From Eubacteriaceae bacterium (GTDB lineage Bacteria; Bacillota_A; Clostridia; Eubacteriales; Anaerofustaceae): 7,498 bases of DNA. Where the stretch lies: assembly GCA_031280495.1 (NCBI GenBank), contig JAITGT010000097.1, positions 1 through 7,498 on the forward strand. Reading direction: 5' to 3'. Below, in pieces: positions 1 to 6,423 of the stretch. The position numbers and the translations under genes were made by a program. The notes beneath the pieces were generated by a model. It saw only the letters and a program-made list of their open reading frames with translations, was not told where the DNA came from and did no database searches. Every line of letters starts with the position of its first letter. Within the stretch, counting starts at the first letter, position 1.

Positions 1-156
1 AATCAAACGGCAAAATGCCAAGACTCTGCCTGCCCCTTGGCTTTATTGCCCCATCAAGGGCGCAAACTGACTGAAGAGGGATTTTCGCGCGGCAGAAGCG
101 AGGGGCGCATCTGCCCTGCAGCCCCGCCTGAAGAGATTCTTGCCTTTGCTCAACGA

Positions 157-204
157 ATGCAGGCGGCATCACGGGATGCAGCAATAATGAGCATCTGCCT
201 GCAT
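157..204. repeat. Inverted repeat of unknown role
   Basis: ATGCAGGC at 157-164 is perfectly complementary to GCCTGCAT at 197-204. The pairing extends inward by a G-T and a G-C pair. The 28-base interval itself contains a small GCAT/ATGC stem (166-169 with 176-179). There is no T-run after it, so it is not an intrinsic terminator in the + direction. It may be chance in GC-biased DNA or part of an RNA leader. Confidence 0.3.
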
Positions 205-344
205 GCCGGAGAGTGGCGGAAGCCTGAAAAATTCTGTGATGGCGGGCATAGTAGGCAAAGGGCAGGCTGAACGAAAAAAAACGGAAGGGCGGCGAACGCT
301 TGATGATCAGAAGGGGCAAACGCTTGAAAAAAAAGGCGCGCGGC

Positions 345-358
345 GGATCGAAAGATCC
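345..358 (+). other. Small hairpin with GAAA tetraloop in the tag leader
   Basis: GGATC (345-349) and GATCC (354-358) form a perfect 5-bp stem closed by a GAAA loop (350-353), a stable GNRA-type tetraloop. It lies 12 bases before the tag ribosome binding site and does not cover it. It could stabilise the mRNA 5' region; the function is not known. Confidence 0.35.
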
Positions 359-370
359 CATTGGGAAGCT

Positions 371-377
371 GGAGGAG
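371..377 (+). promoter_or_regulatory. Ribosome binding site that sets the tag start
   Basis: GGAGGAG is followed by 8 bases and then the ATG at 386. This favours 386 over the in-frame ATG at 203. The ATG at 378 is out of frame and reaches a stop after three codons. Confidence 0.85.
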
Positions 378-385
378 ATGCATCA

Positions 386-946
386 ATGAGCATATTGGCG
401 CGTCTGCGCTGCCCATGGGGCGACTGCAGCGACGAACTCATGCAAAGCTATCACGACGAGCAGTGGGGCAAACCCTGCCGCGACGAGCGCGGCCTTTTTG
501 AAATGCTGATTTTGGAAGGGGCGCAGGCGGGGCTTTCCTGGTCGTGCATCCTGCACAAGCGGGAAAGCTACCGCGCCGCGTTTGACGGTTTTGACGCTGC
601 AAAAGTGGCGGCGTATGGAGAAGAAAAAGTGGCGGCGCTTCTGCAGAACCCTGGAATTGTCCGCAATCGCCTGAAAATCAATGCTGCTGTCACCAATGCG
701 CAGGCCGTTCTGAGGTTGGGAGGCCTGGAGGAATTCCTGTGGGGCTACGTGGAAGGAAGCCCGATCGTGAACCAATGGGAGCGGCAGGAAGACATGCCGG
801 CAGCCTCAGCCCTTTCTGAGAAAATCAGCAAGGACATGAAAAAGCTGGGCTTCAAATTTGTGGGCAGCACAATTGTTTATTCTTTTATGCAGGCAGTGGG
901 GATCGTGAACGATCATATGGCCTGGTGCAGTTTTAAAGACGCCTGA
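386..946 (+). CDS. tag: DNA-3-methyladenine glycosylase I
   Basis: This 186-residue cytoplasmic enzyme would cut 3-methyladenine out of alkylated DNA, the first step of base excision repair. Length and sequence fit the Tag family throughout (E. coli Tag is about 187 residues). Visible hallmarks are the N-terminal Cys9 and the YHDEQWG segment with His23, and the C-terminal NDHMAWC with His177 and Cys181; these four correspond to the zinc ligands of E. coli Tag. LEGAQAGLSW (43-52) holds the presumed catalytic/base-recognition Glu44 and the conserved Trp52. GFKFVGSTIVYSFMQAVG precedes the zinc motif and is typical of the family. The ATG at 386 is chosen for its ribosome binding site and because the protein then begins like other Tag proteins. 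It is separated from the pst genes by about 600 bases and a promoter, so it is probably its own transcription unit. No damage or truncation is seen. Confidence 0.96.
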   Translation: MSILARLRCPWGDCSDELMQSYHDEQWGKPCRDERGLFEMLILEGAQAGLSWSCILHKRESYRAAFDGFDAAKVAAYGEEKVAALLQNPGIVRNRLKINAAVTNAQAVLRLGGLEEFLWGYVEGSPIVNQWERQEDMPAASALSEKISKDMKKLGFKFVGSTIVYSFMQAVGIVNDHMAWCSFKDA

Positions 947-1445
947 TTTCACGGGAACGCCGCCCTGCTGCTTTTTTTAAGGGCAGCTGCCCATGCCCTT
1001 CTCGCCGGGAAATGCCCTTGGCGCAGCCGCGATCTGCTTTTCCTTACTGTCCGGCGCTTTGGGGCGCCATGCGTTTGGCGGCGGAAAGCGGCGCAGCCAG
1101 AAGGATAAGGCAGCGCGCCATGCAATATGCCATAAGTCTGCCTGAGCCGTGCCAGCTCCAACGCGCCCGCTTTGCGCATTTGCCAATGCAAGAGACAGCG
1201 CCTCAATGCAATGCCGCATTCGCTGCCGATTCCATTAAGGCAGCCCCGCGCTAAAAGAGCGGGCTTCCGTTTGCAAAAAAACAAAGGGCAGTTTTCGCGG
1301 CGCTGCGAAAGCCATGCGGCGCCGATCCGGCATTGCTCCGAAAAATGCGCAGTTCATCCAGTATAAACAAGGGCTTCATTTGAAATAGGCCCAAAGCGGC
1401 TGCTGCATTCCTAAATCTGCGCCTTGCGCGAGTAGAGGCTTTCCA
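947..1445. other. Intergenic gap between tag and the pst promoter
   Basis: About 500 bases without a credible gene. Short open frames occur on both strands, but they lack ribosome binding sites, some need TTG starts, and their products are Arg/Ala/Cys-rich with no family resemblance. Visible items: a T7 run at 972-978 after a poor GGG/CCC pairing (953-965), a perfect 12-base palindrome GGGCAGCTGCCC at 981-992, a hairpin at 1245-1263, an A7 run at 1274-1280, and an isolated TATAAA at 1362-1367 with no fitting -35. The T7 run could mark weak termination of tag, but the stem before it is not convincing. The stretch could be degraded coding DNA, a long untranslated region, or hold a small RNA; I cannot tell. 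Confidence 0.5.
1245..1263 (+). other. Hairpin in the tag-pst gap, possible weak terminator
   Basis: CCCGC (1245-1249) pairs with GCGGG (1259-1263) around a 9-base loop in which CT and AG can add two more pairs after a mismatch. The following bases, CTTCCGTTTG, are only partly T-rich, so termination would be inefficient. On the other strand no T-run follows. It lies 300 bases after tag. Confidence 0.25.
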
Positions 1446-1467
1446 CTTGACATAGACTTTACCTAGA
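1446..1467 (+). promoter_or_regulatory. Putative PHO box: two tandem 11-bp repeats upstream of pstS
   Basis: CTTGACATAGA (1446-1456) is followed directly by CTTTACCTAGA (1457-1467); 9 of 11 positions match. One repeat per DNA turn is the arrangement bound by OmpR-family regulators such as PhoB and PhoP. The cores TTGACA and TTTACC, spaced 5 bases apart, each differ by one base from the Bacillus PhoP-type TT(A/C/T)ACA hexamer repeat. The match to the E. coli PHO box is weaker. No third repeat in phase is seen on either side. Position upstream of pstS, and a phoP-like gene in the same operon, suggest phosphate-starvation activation. The binding itself is inferred. Confidence 0.6.
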
Positions 1468-1474
1468 ATATAGC
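1447..1474 (+). promoter_or_regulatory. Candidate promoter of the pst-pho operon
   Basis: A consensus -35 TTGACA (1447-1452) is separated by 16 bases from TATAGC (1469-1474), which matches 4 of 6 bases of the -10 consensus. Transcription would begin near 1481, giving a leader of about 75 bases before the pstS GTG. The -35 coincides with the first half of the putative PHO box. An alternative -10, TAGAAT (1464-1469), is closer to consensus but only 11 bases from TTGACA, so it would need activator-dependent recognition without a good -35. Confidence 0.5.
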
Positions 1475-1540
1475 CGGCGCTGCTATCGCCGCGCTTCATT
1501 GCTGGGTAAAATACAGATCGATAGGATGAGCGTTGAAAAC

Positions 1541-1546
1541 GGAGGG
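1541..1546 (+). promoter_or_regulatory. Ribosome binding site that sets the pstS GTG start
   Basis: GGAGGG lies 9 bases before the GTG at 1556. The same frame is open back to a TTG at 1499, but that start has no ribosome binding site and would put 19 polar residues before the signal peptide. Confidence 0.85.
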
Positions 1547-1555
1547 ATATTTTCA

Positions 1556-2401
1556 GTGAAAAGAACAGCCAGCATTATACTGTCGCTATTGGCTCTGGGG
1601 GCGGGGCTTGCAGGGTGCGCGAAAGGCCCAGGCGCAGGAAGCGAAAATGCCCTAAGCGGAAATGTAAAGACAGGGGGATCCACTTCCGTAGAGAAAGTGA
1701 TGACCGCCCTGATCTACCAGTTTCAGCTGGAAAACCAGCAGGTTGCCGTTGACTATGAAATGAATGGATCCGGCGACGGAATAAAGAATACCATTGGCGG
1801 CCTGTACGAAATTGGGCATTCCAGCCGTGAGCTTAAGACAGACGGCAGCGAAAGCGGCCTTGACGCCACGGCGTACGCTATCGACGGCATTGCGGTTGTG
1901 GTGCACAAAGGCAATGCGGCAACGGGCTTGACAAAGGATCAGCTCAGCGGCATTTATACCGGAAAGATCAAGAATTGGAGCGAAGTTGGCGGAGCCGACG
2001 CGCTCATCACGGTCGTAACGCGCGAAGAGGGATCAGGCACGCGCACGGCTTTTGCGGAGATCGTTGGGTTTAGCGAATCGGGCATTGCGGCGGACGCAAC
2101 GGTGCAGGACAGCACAGGGGCGGTACAGACCACTGTTTCGCAGAATCCGAACGCAATTGGCTACCTCTCTTTTTCCGATGTAGACATTGCAAAGGTAAGC
2201 GCAGTTTCGTACGAGGGGGTTTCCATTTCGGCTGATTCGCTCAAGGACGGGACATACTTGCTGAAAAGGGAATTTTACGTATTGACAAAGAGCGGCCAGG
2301 AGCCTTCCCCCGCCGCCAAAGCGTTTTTGGGCTTTATCATGAGCGACGCGGGCCAAAAAATCGTTTCTGAAAAAGGCCTGCTGCCAATTCGGCAGTTTTA
2401 G
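1556..2401 (+). CDS. pstS: Phosphate ABC transporter substrate-binding lipoprotein PstS
   Basis: PstS binds inorganic phosphate outside the membrane and delivers it to the PstC-PstA channel. The 281-residue product starts at GTG with a lipoprotein signal: Lys2-Arg3, a hydrophobic core, then the lipobox LAGC with Cys21 as the lipidation site. A short flexible linker (22-36) follows. Family signatures in order: GGSTSV (40-45), NGSGDGI (70-76), SSREL (89-93), DGIAVVVHKGN (110-120), LSGIYTGKIKNW (130-141) and REEGSGTR (156-163). The Ser, Thr, Asp and Arg residues of these segments form the phosphate pocket in characterised PstS proteins. Attachment as a lipoprotein fits a cell without a periplasm of Gram-negative type, though it is not proof. 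It is the first gene of the operon, about 75 bases after the candidate promoter, and its stop overlaps a stem-loop that may limit read-through. Somewhat short for the family but complete. Confidence 0.96.
   Translation: MKRTASIILSLLALGAGLAGCAKGPGAGSENALSGNVKTGGSTSVEKVMTALIYQFQLENQQVAVDYEMNGSGDGIKNTIGGLYEIGHSSRELKTDGSESGLDATAYAIDGIAVVVHKGNAATGLTKDQLSGIYTGKIKNWSEVGGADALITVVTREEGSGTRTAFAEIVGFSESGIAADATVQDSTGAVQTTVSQNPNAIGYLSFSDVDIAKVSAVSYEGVSISADSLKDGTYLLKREFYVLTKSGQEPSPAAKAFLGFIMSDAGQKIVSEKGLLPIRQF
2380..2399 (+). terminator. Stem-loop plus T4 at the pstS stop, possible attenuator
   Basis: CTGCC (2381-2385) pairs with GGCAG (2391-2395) around AATTC, and G2380-T2396 can add a wobble pair. TTTT follows at 2396-2399 and runs into the pstS TAG (2399-2401). 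The stem is short and the T-run is only four bases, so it would be a weak, leaky terminator or a 3'-end stabiliser for pstS mRNA. Lower expression of pstC, pstA and pstB relative to pstS is common in pst operons and would fit. pstC starts 7 bases after the pstS stop. Confidence 0.35.
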
Positions 2402-2408
2402 GGAAACC

Positions 2409-3383
2409 ATGAAGACAAACGCCAACTTTACGCAAAAGCAGGCGGGCGCGCAGCCGGAAGGGCAAACAGAAGGCGGCGGCGCGCTTTCCATACTTTCAAA
2501 GCAAAAAGCAAGGCCGCAGCCTTTCGCGGACGCGGCCATGAACGCGGCATTCCTTTTCTGCGGCCTTGCATCTGTAGTCTGCGTCGCATTCATGACGGTT
2601 TATATGGTGGTTTCTGGAGGGGCGATCTTTGCCAAGGTGGGGCTTTTCCAATTTGTGCTTGGAAAGGCCTGGAGCCCAGGAAATTCGGAGTTCGGCATTC
2701 TTCCCATGGTTTTGTCCTCTATTCTGGCAACTTTTGGCGCGGTACTGGTTGCATTGCCTGTAGGCGTGCTGACTGCCGTATACTTGTCCAAAGTGGCCCA
2801 TGACAGGCTGGCCATGGTTTTGAGGGGATTCATTGACCTTTTGGCGGGGATCCCGTCCGTTATCTATGGCCTGATGGGAGCGCTTTTCATCGTGCCTTCG
2901 ATATTTAGGCTCCAGGCGGCCATGGGAATAGCGAACAGCGGCAGCCTGCTTGCCGCAATTGCCATTTTGGCTGTCATGATCCTGCCTACCATCATAAGCG
3001 TGTCCGAGACGTCCATCCGAGCGGTCCCGAAGCAGTATGAGGAAGCCGCGCTTGCGCTCGGATCCACTCGGCTGCAATGCATCTTCCGCGTGACGCTGCC
3101 AGCTGCAAAAAGTGGCATTGCAGCGGGCGTGGTTCTTGGGACAGGAAGGGCAATCGGCGAAGCGATGGCTGTCATGATGGTGGCGGGAAACGCCGCTGTG
3201 ATGCCAGGGCTCCTTCGGCCTGTGCGCCTTTTGACTGCGGCAATTCCTATAGAATGGGCTTATTCCAGCGGAATGCACAGAGACGCCCTTTACGGGATTG
3301 GCCTTGTCCTGTTTGTCTTTATCATGGCTATCAACACTCTTCTCCGGCTTGCCATGAAACGCGTGGGGCAGGGCAATGGCTGA
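2409..3383 (+). CDS. pstC: Phosphate ABC transporter permease PstC
   Basis: PstC is one of two membrane subunits forming the phosphate channel. The 324-residue protein has a hydrophilic N-terminal segment of about 44 residues, rich in Gln, Gly and Lys, then a first membrane helix at about 45-69 and at least five further hydrophobic segments (about 97-127, 147-163, 179-200, 236-262, 293-315). The cytoplasmic coupling loop carries the EAA motif of binding-protein-dependent permeases at 211-231 (EEAALALGS, ending in a conserved LP), which docks onto PstB. GTGRAIGEAMAVMMVAG (244-260) is a typical PstC/PstA segment. The start has only a modest ribosome site, AGGGA at 2400-2404, 4 bases before the ATG. 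This overlaps the pstS stop, so translation is likely coupled. The N-terminal tail is a little longer than usual; an ATG at 2538 just before the first helix has no visible ribosome site. Its stop overlaps pstA by 8 bases. Confidence 0.96.
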   Translation: MKTNANFTQKQAGAQPEGQTEGGGALSILSKQKARPQPFADAAMNAAFLFCGLASVVCVAFMTVYMVVSGGAIFAKVGLFQFVLGKAWSPGNSEFGILPMVLSSILATFGAVLVALPVGVLTAVYLSKVAHDRLAMVLRGFIDLLAGIPSVIYGLMGALFIVPSIFRLQAAMGIANSGSLLAAIAILAVMILPTIISVSETSIRAVPKQYEEAALALGSTRLQCIFRVTLPAAKSGIAAGVVLGTGRAIGEAMAVMMVAGNAAVMPGLLRPVRLLTAAIPIEWAYSSGMHRDALYGIGLVLFVFIMAINTLLRLAMKRVGQGNG

Positions 3384-4238
3384 GGGGCGGATCTCGGAGA
3401 AAAAGCGGCGCCCATTGGAAGCGCTCGCGTACGGGGCCATTTACCTGCTTGTGATTTGCCTATTGGCATTGGCTGCCTTTTTTATAGGGTATATACTGGT
3501 GAAAGGGCTGCCAATTGTAACCTTGCCGTTTTTGCTGACTGCGGAAAACCCAGTTATGGAGACGGTCGGCATCTTCCCAAGTGCCGTCAACACGCTGTAT
3601 GTCATATTCTTTGCCCTTTTAATCAGTGTTCCTCTTGGCGTTGGCGGCGCAATTTATTTATGCGAATATGCGAAAAACAGAAGAATTGTGGAGGCCATCC
3701 AGTTCGCGGCCGAAACACTCTCCGGGATACCGTCCATTCTGTATGGGGTCTTTGGGTACGTGTTTTTCTGCGTGTTTCTCAATTTGCATGTTTCCCTTCT
3801 GGCAGGCGCGCTCACACTGACAATTATGGTGCTGCCCATCATGATGAGAACCACGCAGGAAGCGCTTCTTTCCGTCCCAAAAGCCTACCGCGACGGCGCA
3901 CTTGGCCTGGGGGCGACGAAATGGCATTTGGTCCGCACGATATTGATGCCCTGCTCCCTAAAGGGGATTTTGACAGGGATCATTCTGTCCATTGGGCGAA
4001 TGGTCAGCGAAAGCGCCGCCTTGCTTTTGGTGGCGGGCGGAAGCGCCCTGTATATGCCGCGCGGGAGCGTGTGGGACCAGCTTTCCCATTCCGGCTCCAC
4101 GCTTTCAGTTGAGCTGTACCGCTATGCCATGTCCCGCGGCGACAACGCAACGGCCTTTGGCATTGCGTCTGTGCTTATCGTCATAGTAGTGGCTTTGAAC
4201 CTTTTGACGCGGTTCATAGCATGGAGGCTGAGCAAAAA

Positions 4239-4242
<4 letters not shown>
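3376..4242 (+). CDS. pstA: Phosphate ABC transporter permease PstA
   Basis: PstA pairs with PstC to form the membrane channel for phosphate. The 288-residue product has a short basic N-terminus (EKKRR at 8-12), a first membrane helix at about 18-42, and further hydrophobic segments near 71-96, 117-136, 140-156, 197-222 and 260-280. The EAA-type coupling loop is at 171-192 ([16 protein letters not shown], ending MP); it has Asp-Gly-Ala in place of the canonical Glu-Ala-Ala, a variation also met in this family. [17 protein letters not shown] (205-221) corresponds to the GRAxGETAPLL-type segment of PstA proteins. The ATG lies inside the end of pstC (8-base overlap) with the G-rich GGGGCAGGG just before it, and the stop overlaps the pstB start as ATGA. 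Both overlaps point to coupled translation and matched amounts of the subunits. Confidence 0.96.
4223..4227 (+). promoter_or_regulatory. Ribosome binding site that sets the pstB start
   Basis: GGAGG lies 11 bases before the ATG at 4239, inside the last codons of pstA. An in-frame ATG at 4221 would give six more residues but has no ribosome binding site before it and would include this GGAGG in its own coding sequence. Confidence 0.7.
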
Positions 4243-4997
<755 letters not shown>

Positions 4998-5036
4998 CGC
5001 CCGGCGGCTGAAAGAGAGGCAAAAGAGGGGGAAAAA

Positions 5037-5702
5037 ATGGTCAGAAAACACTACGAGCAGGAGCTTCGGGAACTGCACATCGACATTATTCGGATGGGGA
5101 GCCTGATTGAGAAGGCCATTGCCGATTCGGTCAACGCATTTGAAACAAATGACCTGGCTGTGTGCAATGAAATTGTGCGCCAAGACAAGGACGTCGACGA
5201 TTTGGAAAAAGCAATCGAGTCCAAGTGCCTTTGGCTCATCGCGCGCGAGCAGCCAGTCGCTTCCGATCTGCGAAAAATCACAACAGCGCTCAAAATGATC
5301 ACAGACATGGAGCGAATCGGCGACAATGCCGCCGACATAGCGGAGCTGACGCTGCGGATTGCAGAAAAAAACATGTTTGCAGATTCAGGGCACATTCCGC
5401 AAATGGCGCGCATCGCTGTGGAAATGGTCCATGACGCGGTTTCGTCCTATGTAAACACCGACGTCGATCTGGCGCAGAAGACAGAGGCGAGAGACGATGA
5501 AGTGGACGAGTACTTTGATCTGATTAAGCAGGAGCTTATTGACGTTTTTCGCAAAGAAGGCGCAAAGAGTGAAATGGACAACGCCGTTGACTTTCTTTTG
5601 ATTGCGAAATATTTGGAGCGCATTGCGGACCACGCCGTCAACATTTGCGAGTGGGTAGAGTTTTCTGTCTCGGGAAAGCACAAAAACGCCCAGATTTTTT
5701 AG
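5037..5702 (+). CDS. phoU: Phosphate-specific transport system accessory protein PhoU
   Basis: PhoU is a cytoplasmic, membrane-associated all-helical protein that passes the state of the Pst transporter to the PhoR-type kinase, holding the phosphate response off when phosphate is plentiful. It also restrains uptake by Pst. The 221-residue product shows the two tandem PhoU repeats: residues about 8-110 and 118-210. Each ends in the metal-binding-type motif: Glu92-Asp96-Asp100 in MERIGDNAAD, and Glu194-Asp198-Asn202 in LERIADHAVN. The pairs DMERIGDNA and YLERIADHA are diagnostic of the family. The ATG has a strong ribosome site, GAGGGGG at 5025-5031, five bases before it. Location between pstB and the two-component genes matches its known job. 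The stop codon lies on the edge of a hairpin that covers the ribosome site of the next gene. Confidence 0.96.
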   Translation: MVRKHYEQELRELHIDIIRMGSLIEKAIADSVNAFETNDLAVCNEIVRQDKDVDDLEKAIESKCLWLIAREQPVASDLRKITTALKMITDMERIGDNAADIAELTLRIAEKNMFADSGHIPQMARIAVEMVHDAVSSYVNTDVDLAQKTEARDDEVDEYFDLIKQELIDVFRKEGAKSEMDNAVDFLLIAKYLERIADHAVNICEWVEFSVSGKHKNAQIF

Positions 5703-5714
5703 CGGGAGGCCCGC
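5702..5714 (+). promoter_or_regulatory. Hairpin enclosing the ribosome binding site of the response regulator gene
   Basis: GCGGG (5702-5706) and CCCGC (5710-5714) form a perfect 5-bp GC stem around AGG. The Shine-Dalgarno GGGAGG (5704-5709) is thus partly in the stem and partly in the loop, and the TTG start follows at 5716. The first stem base is the last base of the phoU stop codon, so a ribosome finishing phoU would cover and open the hairpin. This predicts that translation of the regulator depends on translation of phoU. The loop is tight (three bases), so stability is uncertain. Confidence 0.45.
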
Positions 5715-5715
5715 G

Positions 5716-6423
5716 TTGGACAAGATGATCTATGTCGTTGAGGATGACGAGAGCATCCGCGAGCTTGTCAAGCTTGCGCTTATGTCTTTTTCGTACAGCG
5801 TCAAAGAGTTTGACAGCGCAGAAGCCGCACTCAAGGCAATTTCCCTCAGCGTTCCGGATTTGGCCATCTTCGACATTACGCTGCCTGGCATGAGCGGAAC
5901 GCAGGCGACAAAACTCCTTCGCCAGTCTTCCGGCACTAAAATGCTCCCCATCATTCTCTTAACGGCAAAAGGCAGCGAAATGGACAAAGTTTCCGGACTG
6001 GATTCCGGGGCGGACGACTATATTGTAAAGCCTTTCAGCGTAATGGAACTTGCAGCGCGCATTCGCGCGGCTTTCCGGAGGCTGCCGGGCGGGGGCGGGC
6101 ATGCGCCGGAGCAAAAGGCGTACGAGTTTTCGGATTTGTCCGTCAACCACGACACAAGGGAAGTTGCTATTAATGGAAAAGGCATAAACCTCACGTTTAA
6201 GGAGTATGAGCTGCTAAAAATGCTCATGCGCGAAAAAGACCGCATTGTTTTGCGGGAGGAGCTGCTTGGCGCAGTGTGGGGCGAGGGCTACATGGGCGAG
6301 CCGCGCACCTTGGACATGCATATCCGCACTTTGCGCGCAAAGCTTGGCGACGACGCGGACAATCCAAAATACATTAAGACCGTCCGAAACGTGGGCTACC
6401 GATTTGTGGGAAAACAGCTGTGA
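5716..6423 (+). CDS. phoP: OmpR/PhoB-family response regulator, phosphate regulon type
   Basis: A 235-residue DNA-binding response regulator, the likely activator of the phosphate-starvation response. The receiver domain (about 4-121) has the acidic pocket Glu9-Asp10-Asp11, phospho-accepting Asp53 in AIFDITLPGMSG, switch Thr83 in LLTAK, and Lys105 in VKPF. A Gly-rich linker (123-130) leads to the winged-helix domain (about 136-233), with LTFKEYELLKML, the RTLDMHIRTLRAKLG recognition-helix region and the C-terminal KTVRNVGYRF. The TTG start is preferred because GGGAGG lies 6 bases upstream; an ATG three codons later (5725) would be 15 bases away. The assignment to the phosphate response rests on context (directly after pstSCAB-phoU and before a PhoR-like kinase); by sequence alone many OmpR-family regulators look alike. 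phoB is an equally fair name. It ends in a GTGA overlap with the kinase gene. Confidence 0.9.
   Translation: MDKMIYVVEDDESIRELVKLALMSFSYSVKEFDSAEAALKAISLSVPDLAIFDITLPGMSGTQATKLLRQSSGTKMLPIILLTAKGSEMDKVSGLDSGADDYIVKPFSVMELAARIRAAFRRLPGGGGHAPEQKAYEFSDLSVNHDTREVAINGKGINLTFKEYELLKMLMREKDRIVLREELLGAVWGEGYMGEPRTLDMHIRTLRAKLGDDADNPKYIKTVRNVGYRFVGKQL

Larger units (their letters stand above)
1..385. other. Leader/intergenic stretch upstream of tag, no supported gene
   Basis: No credible gene is visible here. One + strand frame is open from the left edge to a stop at 268-270, but its translation is low in complexity of fold, rich in Arg, Ala, Cys and Gly, and matches no family I recognise. The frame of tag is also open upstream, back to an ATG at 203, but the added 61 residues resemble no Tag N-terminus and the true start has a strong ribosome binding site at 371. 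The stretch contains an inverted repeat (157-204), a 9-base direct repeat AACGCTTGA at 295-303 and 319-327, two runs of eight A, and a GAAA-loop hairpin at 345-358. I could not find a convincing promoter for tag. The first few dozen bases could be the tail of a gene lying further left. Confidence 0.5.

Noticed and set aside
203..385. Possible 61-residue N-terminal extension of Tag from an upstream ATG
   Set aside because: The ATG at 386 has a strong ribosome site and gives a normal-length Tag; the extension is charged, matches nothing, and has no ribosome site at 203.
962..992. T7 run with nearby GC-rich palindrome as a terminator for tag
   Set aside because: The palindrome follows rather than precedes the T-run on the + strand, and on the - strand the palindrome is followed by A, not T. 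The GGG/CCC pairing before the T-run is too weak.
949..1284. 111-codon - strand open frame in the tag-pst gap
   Set aside because: Needs a TTG start without a ribosome site and gives a Cys/Arg/Ala-rich product without family resemblance.
1362..1367. TATAAA as a -10 element for an extra pst promoter
   Set aside because: No -35-like hexamer lies at 15-19 bases upstream; the nearest TTG-containing hexamer is 23 bases away.
1475..1491. CGGCG/CGCCG hairpin just after the candidate -10 of pst
   Set aside because: It straddles the expected transcription start, so only one arm would be in the RNA; as a DNA inverted repeat it is too short to claim an operator.
2496..3440. Long open frame (314 codons) on the - strand opposite pstC
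   Set aside because: It is the antisense shadow of pstC and the start of pstA; its His/Arg/Cys-rich translation resembles no protein family.
3456..4112. 218-codon + strand open frame inside pstA
   Set aside because: Out-of-frame shadow of pstA, which has clear membrane segments and the permease coupling loop in its own frame.
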